Origin: Periplaneta americana
Taxonomy: Eukaryota > Arthropoda > Insecta > Blattodea > Blattidae
Direction: 5' to 3'
Length of the DNA: 64,000 nt
Assembly: GCF_040183065.1 (NCBI RefSeq)
Contig: NC_091122.1
Span: forward strand, 153,541,955-153,605,954
Every line of letters starts with the position of its first letter. The stretch's first letter is position 1. Position numbers and translations under genes: made by a program. This document shows positions 33,545-44,763 of the stretch, in pieces. Under the pieces are notes generated by a model. It did no database searches. It saw only the letters and a list, made by a program, of their open reading frames with translations, and was not told the DNA's origin.

Positions 33545-34453
33545 CAGTAAAATCTGCCTTTGCGGTCACTTCATTTAAACGGCCACCTGCCCAAAAGGCC
33601 AATTTTCTCTGGAACCAATTGGATTTGCCATAAGATCAATACAAATTCTCTCTTTATTTAGCGGCCACCTCATGCTTCGGCCAGCGGCCGGGGTCTGTTT
33701 GGATTGGAACCTGACTATAACGGTCACTGTCCAACATAAATTTTTTTCACGGATACTGTCTGACCTATTTTTTTCGATGGTTAGAGGACAGAGAGCAATA
33801 TCACGTAGACAATAGCTAAGTGTACAACAGTACACCCTCCATATCTTGGGGTTAGTTGGTTACTGTTTTATGACTCTTTTGTAACTTTCCACTCCGACTC
33901 TGTACAGCTATAAATTCTTACTCACTTTTTAAGGATTGAAACACGGACGTCTTCTATCGAAAATGTCACTGTATGTTTTAGGTCAGTAGTTAACCATTCG
34001 AATTTTTTAAATTTTTTTCTCCTCTTTCCATCTTTTTCTATTTGGACCAGCTTTTACGAATTTTTCTTCTTTTCATTTAGTTGATTCAGAGGAACTGTGC
34101 AGTTAGTTTGAGAGAGAAATCATGTCTAACAATAAATCTAGAGTGGTGTTTAGAGGTGAGACGAAAAATGATTGAAGAAAGTGAGAAGGGAACATCTGCG
34201 AGAAAAATTGCAGAAATATTCAAATGTGGAAGGACACAAATAAACGGTATAATTAAGATGAAATATTAAAAGAATGGAAGAGGTTGACATTAATATGCAC
34301 GATTGTTATACGCGCACAGTACTAAAAAGTCAATGAAATTCAATATTTTCATGCTGATTCATAAAAAAACCGCAACCTTAATCAAGCGGCCACCTGATAA
34401 AACGGTCATTTTACAATTTAACTTCAGATGGCCGCTTTAGACAGGTTTCACTG
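33545..34453 (+). mobile_element. Pogo/Tigger-like element, internally deleted, TA duplication
   Basis: The termini CAGTAAAATCTGCC and GGTTTCACTG are short inverted repeats. Subterminal GCGGCCACCTG and related motifs recur in inverse orientation at both ends (33580-33700 and 34380-34440). TA flanks both sides (33543-33544, 34454-34455) and the host SINE sequence is exactly continuous without it. Length is 909 bp against over 2 kb for autonomous pogo elements. It retains the start of a transposase. Confidence 0.88.
34132..34269 (+). pseudogene. Pogo-like transposase N-terminal HTH, frameshifted
   Basis: A start at 34132 gives MSNNKSRVV. After a frame change, LEVRRKMIEESEKGTSARKI and AEIFKCGRTQINGIIKMKY follow. 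The second part is a CENP-B/pogo-type N-terminal helix-turn-helix (the E-KGxSxRxIAxxFxxxxxxxxxIIK pattern). The rest of the DNA-binding region and the DDE domain are absent, consistent with an internally deleted element. It is non-functional. Confidence 0.75.
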
Positions 34454-34674
34454 TACTAGGTTATTTAGCGTAGACGGAATTGGTGTCAGCGAGATTGTAT
34501 TTGGCGAGAGGCCGAAAATTCGCCATAAGATTACCTGACATTCGCCTTACAGTTTGAAAAAAACCTCTGAAAAAACCCAACCAGGTAACCAGCCTAAGTG
34601 GGAATCGAACCCACGCCCGAGAGCAGTTCTGCATCAGCAGGAAAACGCGCTACCGCCTGAGATACGCCGGTGGC

Positions 34675-35437
34675 ATTCATGACACGATATTTTGACGAGG
34701 TAAGTTCAAGGATTTTGCATGCAACAGTAAGAAATTCACAAGTTACAGTTAATCTTAATGCACAGCGGTACTGGCCGATGGATGTATAAAAAATATCTGG
34801 TCAATTTTACTATTAAAATTAATTCTTTAATTTCAGTGTGTAGTACATTTAAGCTATTTATTGTGAGCATTAACGAAATTAATGGTTAAACCTGCGTACA
34901 GGACTGTATTTAAAATTTTTCTTACTAATTTCCAGTTCCTAGTGGTGCTATATATTTCTGATTTTTTCACTTCAGCATGTCACCTGATAAATGTTGAAAA
35001 ATATAGCAGATAAACTACAGCCCTGACGCAATCCTTGGTTTGTTATTCATGTTTTCTGTCCAACTTGTTTTTCCATTATTATTGCAAATGAATATTTCCT
35101 GGTAGAGCTGTTGCAGTACAGAATAAAATAATGTAAAATATATGCATATGTTGTGTAATGGTGTACTGTACAAGAACACCTTCCAGAGCCCCAAACAACA
35201 CGACCATGTGTAGAAACAATTCCCAACACACAGTTGGCTATCTATGTGTTAAGAGAATGCCTCCTTGATGGCTCTAGGAGAGTAGGGTTTCCGGTAATAA
35301 AATTATACGCATGTCACCTGTACTTCAAACGGTACTCACTGCATTCCACTATGAATCTCTTATGAAGCTCGTATACAACATCGCACAGGACAAACGTAAA
35401 AATTGCTTCCAGGGATTACATGTAGTAACAGATAGTT
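34675..35437. other. Unassigned DNA
   Basis: No gene, TIR pair or tandem array was recognised before the minisatellite begins. Confidence 0.4.
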
Positions 35438-37430
35438 CTCAATCGCATGAACAGAAAGAACAAGCGCAAAGATAGAAAAAAACAAAAGCAAAGACAGAGA
35501 AGAATAAGAGCAAAGATAGGAAAGAATATAACCACAGATAGCGAGCAACAAGAGCAAGATATCGAAGAAGAGCAAAGATAGGGAAGAACAGGAGGAAAGA
35601 CAGGGAAGAACAAGAGCAAAGATGGGGAAAAAACAAGAGCAAAGATGGGAAAAAACAAGAGTAATAGGGAAGAACAAGAGAAAAGATAGAGAAGTACAAG
35701 AGGAAAGATAGGAAAGAATAAGAGCAAAGATAGCGAGCAACAAGAGCAAGATATTGGAGAAGAGCAAATATAGGGAAGAAAAGAGCAAAGACAGGGAAGA
35801 AAAGGAGCAAAGACAAGGAAGAAGAGGAGCAAAGAAGGGGAGAACAAAAGCAAATATGGGGAAGAACAAGAGCAAAGATGAGGAAAAACAAGAGCAAAGA
35901 TGGGAAAAAACAAGAATAAAGATGGGGAACAACAAGAGTAAAGATAGAGAAATACAAGAGGAAAGACAGGAAAGAATAAGAGCAAAGATAGAAAAGAACA
36001 AGAGCAAAGAGAGGGAAGAACAAGAGCAATGATAGGGAAGAACGAGAGCAAAGAGAGGGAAGAACAAGAGCAATGAGAGGGAAGAACAAGAGCAAAGAGA
36101 GTGAAGGACAAGAGCAAAGAGAGGGAAGAACAAAAGCAAATATGGGGAAGAACAAGAGCAAAGATGAGGAAAAACAAGAGCAAAGATGGGAAAAAACAAG
36201 AATAAAGATAGGGAACAACACGAGAAAAGATAGAGAAATACAAGAGGAAAGACAGGAAAGAATAAGTGCAAAGATAGGAAAGAACAAGAGCAAAGAGAGG
36301 GAAGAACAAGAGCAATGATAGGGAAGTACGAGAGCAAAGAGAGGGAAGAACAAGAGCAATGAGAGGGAAGAACAAGAGCAAAGAGAGGGAAGGACAAAAG
36401 CAAAGAGAGGGAAGAACAAGAGCAAAGAGAGGGAAGAACAAGAGCAAAGAGAGGGAAGAACAAGAGCAAAGAGAGGGAAGAACAAGAGGAAAGATAGCAA
36501 GGAACAAGAGTAAAGATGGAGATAAACAAGAGCAAAGATAGGAAAGAACAAGAGCAAAGAGAGGGAAGAACAAGAGCAAAGAGAGGGAAGAACATGAGCA
36601 AAGAGAGGGAAGAACATGAGCAAAGAGAGGGAAGAACAAGAGCAAAGACAGGGAAGAACAAGAGGAAAGATAGCAAGGAACAAGAGTAAACATGGAGATG
36701 AACAAGAGCAAAGAGAGGGAAGAACAAGAGCAATGATAGGGAAGTACGAGAGCAAAGAGAGGGAAGAACAAGAGCAATGAGAGGGAAGAACAAGAGCAAA
36801 GAGAAGGAAGGACAAAAGCAAAGAGAGGGAAGAATAAGAGCAAAGAGAGGGAAGAACAAGAGCAAAGAGAGGGAAGAACAAGAGCAAAGACAGGGAAGAA
36901 CAAGAGGAAAGATAGGAAAGAACAAGAGCAAAGAGAGGGAAGAACAAGAGCAAAGATAGGAAAGAACAAGAGCAAAGAGAGGGAAGAACAAGAGCAAAGA
37001 CAGGGAAGAACAAGAGGAAAGATAGGAAAGAACAAGAGCAAAGAGAGGGAAGAACAAGAGCAAAGATAGGAAAGAACAAGAGCAAAGAGAGGGAAGAACA
37101 AGAGCAAAGAGAGGGAAGAACAAGAGCAAAGAGAGGGAAGAACAAGAGCAAAGAGAGTGAAGAACAAGAGGAAAGATAGCAAGGAACAAGAGTAAAGATG
37201 GAGATGAACAAGAGCAAAGACAGCGAACAACAAGAGGAAAGACGGGGAAGAACAAGAACTAAGAGAGGGAAGAACAAGAGCAAAGATAGCAAGGAACAAG
37301 AGTAAAGATGGGGATGAACAAGAGCCAAGACAGAGAGTAACAAGAGGAAAGATAGGGAACAGTAATAGCAAAGTTAGGAGAGAACAAGAACAAAGCTAGG
37401 GAAGAACAAAAGCAGGAACAAAATTAAGAC
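35438..37430. repeat. 22-bp minisatellite, about 90 copies
   Basis: The unit is AGGGAAGAACAAGAGCAAAG followed by AG, with variants such as ATAGGAAAG and GATGGGGA. Super-repeats of 286 bp (13 units; compare 36073 with 36359) and 418 bp (19 units; 36359 with 36777) are visible. The minus strand is a pure pyrimidine-rich sequence without stops, so all three minus frames stay open for about 630 codons with a 22-residue periodic Leu/Phe/Cys/Ser-rich peptide. The three-frame openness follows from a unit length not divisible by three and shows these are not genes. Confidence 0.96.
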
Positions 37431-38462
37431 AGATTACAGAAGAAGAACAAGGGCAAAAATATCAAGAGCAGAAAAGAGCAAAACAAACGTAAAAATACGA
37501 TGAGCAAAACTAACAAGAAAGAAATAATGTACGAAAGAACAAGAAAATGAAGAAGATAAAGAAGAAGAAAAAGAACGAAGGAAAGAGAACAAAATATCAC
37601 TAATGTAGTAATAAAGAAAACAAGACGAGTTAATTTTATTGTTCTTTGAAAACAAGAACTGCATTACGCGGAGCAGCAAGGAAGCTCGTAAGTGAACAGT
37701 CTCGTTATTCACTTCGCATTCGCTATTTGAGATATTGTGGCAGGTCAGTGTGCGAGCGACTGACTGGTTTCTTCGCCATATTCAAACTAATTGTCCTACA
37801 TTCTCACAAAACACAAGTGCGTGCCTCTGTGACTACAGGAAACATAAGTAAACAAAAACTTCACTTTCTCTAAGTTAAAATTCACTACACAAGGCAAACA
37901 AAGACGCACTTGTCTGCAAAACGCCCACTTGTGTACGCAAATTACAAGTGAGGGACGAGGAGATGGAAGGAAGCGAACAACGCAACTGAAAATAAATCCT
38001 GTGAAGCGTTAACGATACCCGTAACCAACAGAAATTACTGCTGAGTTATGAGATTATTCTATTTGAGCCTGTGTCTGTTGAAACAAGTAACGCGTCAACC
38101 AGTGCGTAGATTTCAATGGAACTTAGTAGGAAAGGTATTGTATTAAAATACTTTTTTTTTTTTTTCCGACCATATTGCACAAAATTATTGAAGTTCAGTT
38201 TTAACAACACATGAAAGCCACGTCCGTGGTTCGAAGCCCGCTTGCGGCATCGATGAATAGTCAATTGTCTCATTTCAGTTGAAAGAAGATATGCGTCGTA
38301 CAGGCGTCACACCACGAGAGTACTATTATGTTGCGCGATGGTTTATAAAGTAGCTATGTCTTCACGTTCTATTACGTGCTGTACTTCAATTTCGTTCCAG
38401 CAACAGCACGCGCTCAAACCTTATCTCCCCCGCTAGCTGCTACCCCTCTCCTGCCTGCAGTC
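37431..38462. other. Unassigned DNA downstream of the minisatellite
   Basis: The first 170 bases are a purine-rich decayed edge of the array. A T-run lies at 38151-38165. CGTGGTTCGAAGCCC at 38225 is B-box-like but has no matching A box at the right distance. Nothing else is recognised. Confidence 0.4.
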
Positions 38463-38464
38463 TA

Positions 38465-39477
38465 AAGGCGCGTCTCCACTGTTAAACATTTAACAACAAC
38501 ATGTTAAATATAACATGTATATGGACATTTCAAGTCTCAATTGACTTAACATCTTAACTAAGTATTTTTTTATGTTAAGTATTGACTTAATAGAACTCAT
38601 TTATCAATTAACATTGTACTTAACGGAACCAATATGCCTTTAAAAAAATTAAGTATGTTGAATTTAACACTTTTAACATGTTGGCGTGTTTTCCAGCAGA
38701 AATGGAAAACATGTCAAATCAATTCATTTGCTCGTGCAGCGTCGGTACAGTTCGGCAAAGTTCGTACAGTTTCCAAAGCAACAACTGTAAGTTCCGATTT
38801 TGTGGCGCGTATCTTGATCATTTTTATACTATCATTGGTCCTTGGTGTTGGCTATAAGTTGTTCGAAGCGATGGAGTGGAAGAAAGAAAATACATTAGTA
38901 TAAAATTAATGCACTGATGGAAAGGCCTTGTTTGTGAGATGTGTCTGAAAAAGAATACATGGGCAAAACTAAGAAGGCCGACTGTTTTAGAGAACTGGAA
39001 TTATTATTTAATTGTTCTCGAGAATACAATAGAGAGTTTTCGCACTCTCGTCGTACGCTAAACGTTAATGCTATGTTGACGTCAGTAATGGTCGTATTTG
39101 GTGATGTATGTTAACGTTCGTAAAACTTCGGAAAGAATAATTATACGATATTACCCACTCCTTTAACATCTATCATGTCGTAGGTCCTATGATAATCAAT
39201 CGAGCTGTAATTTTTTAATTGAGATGAAATGGCTGCTCTTAAAAATCTGAGTCCATTGTCCAAGTTTTGAAAATAAAACACTATCTATATTAAAATCTCA
39301 TAGACTGTTTATGGTGGACTACGCAAAGAAAGTCAAGTTTAACATGTTTAACAGTGTGGACAAAGTGTTAAATAAAATTAACATTAACATGTTCAATCAA
39401 CATGGTGGGATGTTAACGGTAAACAATTTAACATTTAACATGTTGTTGTTAAATGTTTAATAATGGAGACGCGCCTT
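38465..39477. mobile_element. 1,013-bp TIR element with long inverted ends and a MADF relic
   Basis: The ends form about 45-bp inverted repeats: left AAGGCGCGTCTCCACTGTTA continuing ACATTTAACAACAACATG, right the inverse ending GGAGACGCGCCTT. TA flanks it on both sides (38463-38464, 39478-39479), or TAA against TTA if the element is taken as starting AGGCGCG. Additional TTAACAT motifs recur subterminally. A decayed MADF domain at 38905-39000 links it to PIF/Harbinger-type elements. Confidence 0.88.
38905..39000 (+). pseudogene. Decayed MADF domain inside TIR element
   Basis: In one plus-strand frame the sequence encodes INALMERPCL-stop-DVSEKEYMGKTKKADCFRELE. This follows the MADF signature (LIxxVxxxPxLYDxxxxxYKxxxxKxxxWxxI), with a TGA where the aromatic residue before Asp normally stands. 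MADF proteins are Myb/SANT-like DNA-binding factors, and PIF/Harbinger transposons often encode one beside the transposase. Upstream of the block an in-frame stop precedes it. The identity rests on about 32 residues. Confidence 0.65.
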
Positions 39478-39559
39478 TACGCTAAACGTGATAGGGGGGC
39501 ACAAATTTTACACAGTGCATCCCTCGACCTCAAGCTGAAGAGTAAAGAGTATTGAAGTC

Positions 39560-40370
39560 AACACTAGAGCCCGGATGTTTAAGGCATTTATTTTGGTTAA
39601 AATAGGCAGGCATATAGGCACTAAAAATAGTAAAAATAGGCAGTGAAATAGTCATTTATTATTCCTGGAAACAGACAAAAAAATAGACAAATACTTAATA
39701 AACTATCCCATACGGTACTCACTTTCCTTGGTTACATGTCACAACAAGATGCTTTTTTAAGTTGTCAACTGTCATAGTGAGCCGCCTGTCGGAGAGAACG
39801 TTTTTCATGGTGGAAAAATATCTTTCTACTTCTACTGAAGTGATTGGAGCAAACTTAAAACAACTTCTTTCAGAAGGACTGTCTCTACTTTCTTTCAGAG
39901 ATCGGGAAAAACCGACTGTGTATTGTCTCAAAAAGAGTGGTGTGAGAAGGGATTAGAGACTTCAAAGTACGCGTGACTTGTTCGTGCAAGCGACAACAGT
40001 AACGGGACCTGGAGACTTGCTTTTAATACTTTCCTCATCCCCTTTCTTTCGCTGGTAAACCCCGAAGTGACCTGAGCACTGAGGGTTATACTGTTCAAAC
40101 ATCTTTGTTAAGTGACATAAAAGATGGAATCGGTAGGGGATAAAAGTTTACGACTTCTTGGAAACATATGTATTGCTGGAGAATAAGATTCTCAGCAAAT
40201 ATTTGTGTGAGGTGAATATATATTTTTAATTTGTACAACCGTTACTTTTTTGGTTTTTGATATAATTCATGTGCGGTTTATTTTAAATGCATTAAAAACA
40301 TAGAAAATTTACAATAACGACGTAAAAAGGCTAAAAAAGGCATTTAACCTTAAACTAGGCAACGCGAGCT
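39560..40370 (-). mobile_element. hAT relic related to the 9101 element
   Basis: AGGCATTTATTTTGG and ATAGGCACTAAAAATAG motifs at 39578-39640, and AAAAAGGCTAAAAAAGGCAT near 40325, resemble the hAT subterminal repeats at 9101-11953. CTAGAGCCCGGATGTTTAAG at 39566 may be one terminus. The minus strand holds a transposase C-terminus. Boundaries are approximate. Confidence 0.55.
39719..39931 (-). pseudogene. hAT transposase C-terminal (dimerisation) segment
   Basis: The minus strand encodes CFKFAPITSVEVERYFSTMK followed by NVLSDRRLTMTVDNLKKHLV. This aligns by eye with FAPLTSVSVERSFSAFKMIL and SDKRQRLTVENLEKILVVYC of the 9101 hAT. The catalytic Glu (VER) is retained. Everything upstream is missing or decayed. 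It is evidence for at least two insertions of the same hAT lineage in the window. Confidence 0.8.
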
Positions 40371-40386
40371 AATAATTTAATACTAG

Positions 40387-40644
40387 TTAATACTGTTTCA
40401 TCCATGATTTTAAACATGTGAGTGCATTCACATGCTTCGAATTAAGTGCCGCTCTACGTTTAATAACAATGTTTCCTGCATCATTAACAAGAATTTTTTT
40501 TTTGTCAAGCACTTCTCCACGATTGTTCAATTTAAATCCAAACGTTTCACCTAGTTTACCTCTCAAATTCTCATATGACGTAATGGAGTTTGCACTTTTC
40601 ACAAACCACAGAAAATTGATTTCTTTCTTTATCAAACTAAACAC
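40387..40644 (-). pseudogene. Second hAT-type C-terminal relic, different family
   Basis: The minus-strand frame ends with DAGNIVIKRRAALNSKHVNA followed by LTCLKSWMKQY. That matches the TAGNIVxxKRxxLxxxxVNxLxxLKxW form of the hAT C-terminal domain seen in another hAT lineage. The preceding 45 residues (SYENLRGKLGETFGFKLNNR) are not recognised. Its position next to the previous relic may be coincidence or nesting. Confidence 0.5.
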
Positions 40645-41028
40645 ACAACCTTCATAATATACAAATTTAGTACAGAAACTGCAACTGCAAAAATACAGCG
40701 GTCGAAACAGAAGACTGGCCCCTATTGTAATCGAATTACCAGATCTTTAAAAGAGAAGGTATTTACGCTCTCACTTGCACACAGTATAGACATGGCTATT
40801 TTAAAAGGGACGAGGGGGGGCGAATCCCACAAAAGTTTGTATTTCATATGCTAGGAAGATGAGCTGACAGCAAGGTGGAAGTTTTCTTGGAAACGATAAA
40901 ACTTAATAAAGGTTTCGCATTGTGTTTCAACTTTCAATAGAGGTAGACTAGATCACTGTCCTCATATTTCCATCTCTTTCTGAAGTGTTTGTGCAAAGAT
41001 TTTTCCTACTCTACCTGGATTACAGTTA

Positions 41029-41597
41029 CAGTCTTACTAATAAACCGTGTATAGTTTTTATACGAGACTTATGCAGAGTTAAGACAGAAAACTTTACTAA
41101 TAAACCATGCATAAGCAATGGATGTATAAACAAGTTGTAACTATACAATGGTAATTGCTTTGCAGTAGTTATATACACGAAACCTCTTGTTTAAGAGCTG
41201 TATATAGAGAAAAAATGGCCGCCCCTCTAACAGCTGTTCGTATCGACTGTCATTTTATGATGATGGCAAGAGCAGAGAATAATTAGAATAATATTGCTGT
41301 AGCTTGTACTCTTTGACCAAAATATAGTGTGGTAATCGATTAGAGCCAGTTGTACTATCGATACTTAACACGCCACACTAGAGCGCTCTACCGGATGCAA
41401 TAGAGAACCTCAGATATTCTATTACCTTTCGTAACGAAGTAATGACGAAACTATGACGTAGCTGTGTAACAGTTATACTGTTATACACGACGTATGTAGT
41501 GATTATTAGTAAGGAATTTACACACGACGTATAAACGAGCTATTCATTGTATAAGACAGTTAAACGTCTGTATATAGAGTTTTTATTAGTAAGACCG
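41029..41597. mobile_element. 569-bp PIF/Harbinger-like MITE, TTA duplication
   Basis: The left end CAGTCTTACTAATAAACC and right end TTTTATTAGTAAGACCG are inverted repeats with one or two mismatches. TTA flanks both sides (41026-41028, 41598-41600), the TWA signature of Harbinger elements. Repeats of TACTAATAAACCRTG and ATACACGACGTA lie inside each end. No coding region was seen. Confidence 0.85.
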
Positions 41598-41600
41598 TTA

Positions 41601-42470
41601 GAAAATAACAGTAATATTGTGCTTTTAAGTAAGCAATTTCCGAGAGAGAAATATTGTCGAAATTTTTAGTATGAGTTTGTATTAACAAAATAATAATTCA
41701 TATCAACTACAACCGATTAATTTTAATCGACTCGATTATTCGATTAAATATTTTTGATCGATTAATCTTAGAACAGAAACTGATCGAGTAATCGATTAGA
41801 TTTTCATGTTACCGTCCACGATATGTAGAAAGGAGAAAGACGTGGTTATACGACAAGAAATCCCTAATCACAGTGTCACTCCTTTATTTCCTTCCTCTCT
41901 CTGCAACAGTGTCCGAGCCAATACCTTTCTACATAAATTGAGAGATTGTAAGATGATGACTGGCATAAAACGCATCTGTTTAAATGTCTTCTCTCTCACG
42001 ACCTCTTCACAGCAGAAAGAGACGTGTACACAGCTTTCACGGCGTATCACCCATCCTTCTAGTTCTCACACTGATGGGATGTGAAGTGCTGGTTATCCTT
42101 TGAACAAAACGCAATTTAAATTGAATTACTACTCAACGTAGTCTATTCCATTAGCTTCTCAAGCTATGATCGCATCAAGCGAAACACACCTCGACATCAA
42201 AAGATATCAGCCTGTCTCTCGTCTCATTAAACGGGCTTCAGTCGGGTGACGTTGAAACTGAAAACGTGGAAAGAATCTTTACGGTGATAAGCTGAATGCA
42301 TAATAGACTATAGTTAAAACAGACCAAATATCAAAGGTGATTTAAATATTCAGCTCTAACATATTACTCAAAGAGAAAACAGAATTCAATCAGTTAATAA
42401 ATCGTTTAATACTGTGAGGTTTTTCTGTTTCTGCAGTGTCTTTCATGCCGGAAAGCTCAAGTTTCGAAGC
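41601..42470. other. Unassigned; TCGATTA-rich patch at 41700-41800
   Basis: A cluster of ATCGATTA and CGATTAA motifs in both orientations (TAATCGACTCGATTATTCGA) is present at 41710-41800. It may be the subterminal region of a transposon, but no TIR pair was found. An open frame at 41806-42084 has no known domain. Confidence 0.4.
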
Positions 42471-43215
42471 TATTTATTTATTTACTCATTTATTTACTTA
42501 TTCATTTGTTTAGTTATTAACTTATTTACTTACGCATTTACTTATTTGTTTATTTATGTATTTATTTATTCATTTACTTACTGACTTACTTACTTAGTTA
42601 TTTGCTTATTTATTAACTTATTTACTTACGTATTTACTAATTTGTTTACTTATTTCTTCATTTATGTGTTTATTTAATTATTCATTATTTACTAATTCAT
42701 TTACTCATTTATTAACTCATTTATTTATTTACTTATTTAGTTAATTGCTTATTTTTTAACTTATTTACTAATTTTATTTGTTTATTTACTTATTGATTTA
42801 TTTATTTATTTACTTATTCATTTATTCACTTACTCATTTATTCACTTATTTATTTAGTTATTTGCTTATTAACTTATTTACTTACGTATTTACCCACCCA
42901 TTTATTTACTTATTTATTTAGTTATTTGCTTATTTATTAACGTATTTACTTATTTATTTACTCATTTACTTATTTATTTATGTATTTATTTACTTATTTA
43001 TTTATTTATCTATTTACTTATGTATTTATTTACTTATTTAGTTATTTGCTTCTTTAATAACTTATTTACTTACGTATTTACTTATTTATTTATGTATTTA
43101 TTTATTTATTCATTTATTTACTTATTTATTTATTTACTTACGTATTTACTTATTTCTTAATTTATTTATGTATTTATTTATGTAGGCTATTTATTTATCT
43201 ATCTATTTATTTGTT
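42471..43215. repeat. TTTA/TTAC-type tetranucleotide repeat, about 0.75 kb
   Basis: Degenerate TTTA, TTAC, TTCA and TTAG units. It is the complementary type to 20629-21544. LINE-like GACAGAGTTAAAGTCATAGT and ACCTTCTCTTACACTCCAAC follow at 43222-43265. The array therefore probably grew from the tail of a minus-strand LINE. Confidence 0.93.
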
Positions 43216-43300
43216 TATCTATACTGACAGAGTTAAAGTCATAGTACCTTCTCTTACACTCCAACAGGACACAAACTACACAAACAGTGTCTTCACAGTC
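43216..43300 (-). mobile_element. LINE 3' end remnant
   Basis: A diverged copy of the LINE 3' hairpin region (plus strand CTGACAGAGTTAAAGTCATA, then CCTTCTCTTACACTCCAAC) borders the tetranucleotide array. Upstream LINE sequence is not recognised. Confidence 0.55.
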
Positions 43301-43662
43301 AGGAAGGAAAGGATTGGACAATCCCCAAGATGGCTCTTAATAAAGGATGCCTTCCCTTCCCTGCATGATGGAGTCCATATCTAGCTCCTAGAAGTTCAAT
43401 GATTCATCACATATGACACGTGCAAAAAAAAAAAAAAAATCTCGCCATATAAATTGTAAGAGGTGCACTACCAAACCTTAGTAGGTTTATTTATGTTTGT
43501 TGTCTACATTTTAAGTTATAACCTTTTGTTTTATTGATGTTTTTAGCTAAACACGGTGTATAATTAAAAATCCTGATAACAATTAAAACCAGTAAAAATA
43601 AAACAAAACCAAATATAAAATAATCTTTCTGTCAAGTAGTAGGCCTAGTCCTAAAAGAACTG
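43301..43662. other. Unassigned; A16 run at 43425
   Basis: An A homopolymer of about 16 lies at 43424-43439. No other structure was recognised. Confidence 0.4.
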
Positions 43663-44763
43663 TTACGACCTGATAAAGTGATTTTCATGCCATCTTTTCA
43701 TGGGGCATCCCAGAGAGCGTTTTCCATTTGAACGACATTTTATTATTGCCTTACAGAACCCGGATGAGTCCATTCTCAAGACAAGCTCCTTCCAGTTATG
43801 CTGATATCTACTGAATAAGCTAGAACTGGTGATATATATATTAAGTTCTTGTAGCACATCTTCATTTTTCTTCCGACCCCATTTGGTGTAGCCAGTAGTT
43901 AGGTGCATGAATCTCATCTCACAGGCTGTTACTCTGCTTTCATCCCTTTTCATGAGAGTTCATACTTCGCTCCCGTAATAGATTTTATACAGAGTGAACC
44001 GTAAGTAATGTCATTAATTTCAGGGGGTTATTCCTTGACATATTTCCAACAGAAAAGCTTAATGCGTTTGATGGTTTTTACTTCCTTTTCGAGATAAAAA
44101 TTGTTCTATGTAAAACATTTCATAGCGTGTTTTTGGAAAGCCACTGATTTCATTCCCAATATGCTCAGTCAATTTAAGAGAGCAGTGTATTATGATAACA
44201 AATGATTAAAAGGATTTTAGTTTCGTCCTTTAAATATGCAGAAATTTGGTCTGAACAAATGTAACTTTTCGGTCTGAAAACAATTTTTTAAATAATGATG
44301 GTTTCAGAACTCGGTTAATGATGCTCACGGATTTTTTGAGTTTCAAAATTTTATCTGGTATATCTAAATTTTGAAGAAAAGATAGTTTTATAATCTAAAT
44401 AAGTAATCATGTCGAGCAGTTCTAAGAGTTTATTTACACACATTTTCTTTGGTACGGGATGTTTACCACAAAGTCATTTTTGTTCCTGTTTTTTCTTCTG
44501 TGGATATTTCCACAGAGCATTTCTGAGCTACAAAATTTAAAATGTTCACTGATCACTGCAAATCATCTTCAGATGTGGCTAATAAAACTAGGTAGTCTGC
44601 AAAAATTATTTTATTTAATTTTAAATTTATATTATTCGGGATGCTTCGTGTCTTTTCTTCCTGCATGATTGCATTCACATAATCATCAAACAGAAGAGGT
44701 GTGGGTCCACATCCTTGTCTGATATCTGAATTTCTTTGTTTCCATTCAGATGTTTTCCCTCAT
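43663..44763 (-). pseudogene. LINE reverse transcriptase (RTE-like), split by a MITE arm
   Basis: Minus strand, in order. RT motif B region (IRQGCGPTPLLFDDYVNAIM, 44763-44660) precedes a degenerate catalytic box (IIFADYLVLLATSEDDLQ, where ADD has become ADY). Then come CSVEISTEEKTGTK and a degenerate TYLDYK box near 44370. Sequence of another element intervenes at 43990 to about 44330. The C-terminal part is 43663-43989: YKIYYGSEV-stop-TLMKRDESR, VTACEMRFMHLTTGYTKWGR and GKRSLGCPMKRWHENHF. At least three in-frame stops and the altered catalytic Asp make it inactive. The pieces are collinear, so they probably come from a single LINE. Confidence 0.8.
43990..44330. mobile_element. Single arm of the CAGAGTGAACCGTAAGTAAT fold-back family
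   Basis: The sequence from CAGAGTGAACCGTAAGTAAT through the AACAAATGTAACTTTTCGGT block matches one arm of the complete fold-back at 57898-58481. The second arm is missing. It lies within the LINE relic, splitting RT from the C-terminus. The right limit is approximate. Confidence 0.75.

Larger units (their letters stand above)
33509..34674 (-). mobile_element. tRNA-derived SINE (ACCCAACCAGG family) split by a pogo-like element
   Basis: The head at the right end reads on the minus strand as CGTATCTCAGGCGGTAGCGC (A box) and GGTTCGATTCCC (B box), followed by the ACCTGGTTGGGTTTTTTC tail shared with 56247-56508. The element continues left of the pogo insertion with GATTATTTAACGACGTTGTA. In the intact relative at 56247 the two parts are contiguous (CAACTACTAGGTTATTTAGC), which fixes the insertion site at TA. 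Confidence 0.88.

Noticed and set aside
35360..37371. Three overlapping 630-651 codon minus-strand open frames
   Set aside because: All are translations of a 22-bp tandem repeat that lacks stop codons in every minus frame; the peptides have an exact 22-residue period and no start context or domain.
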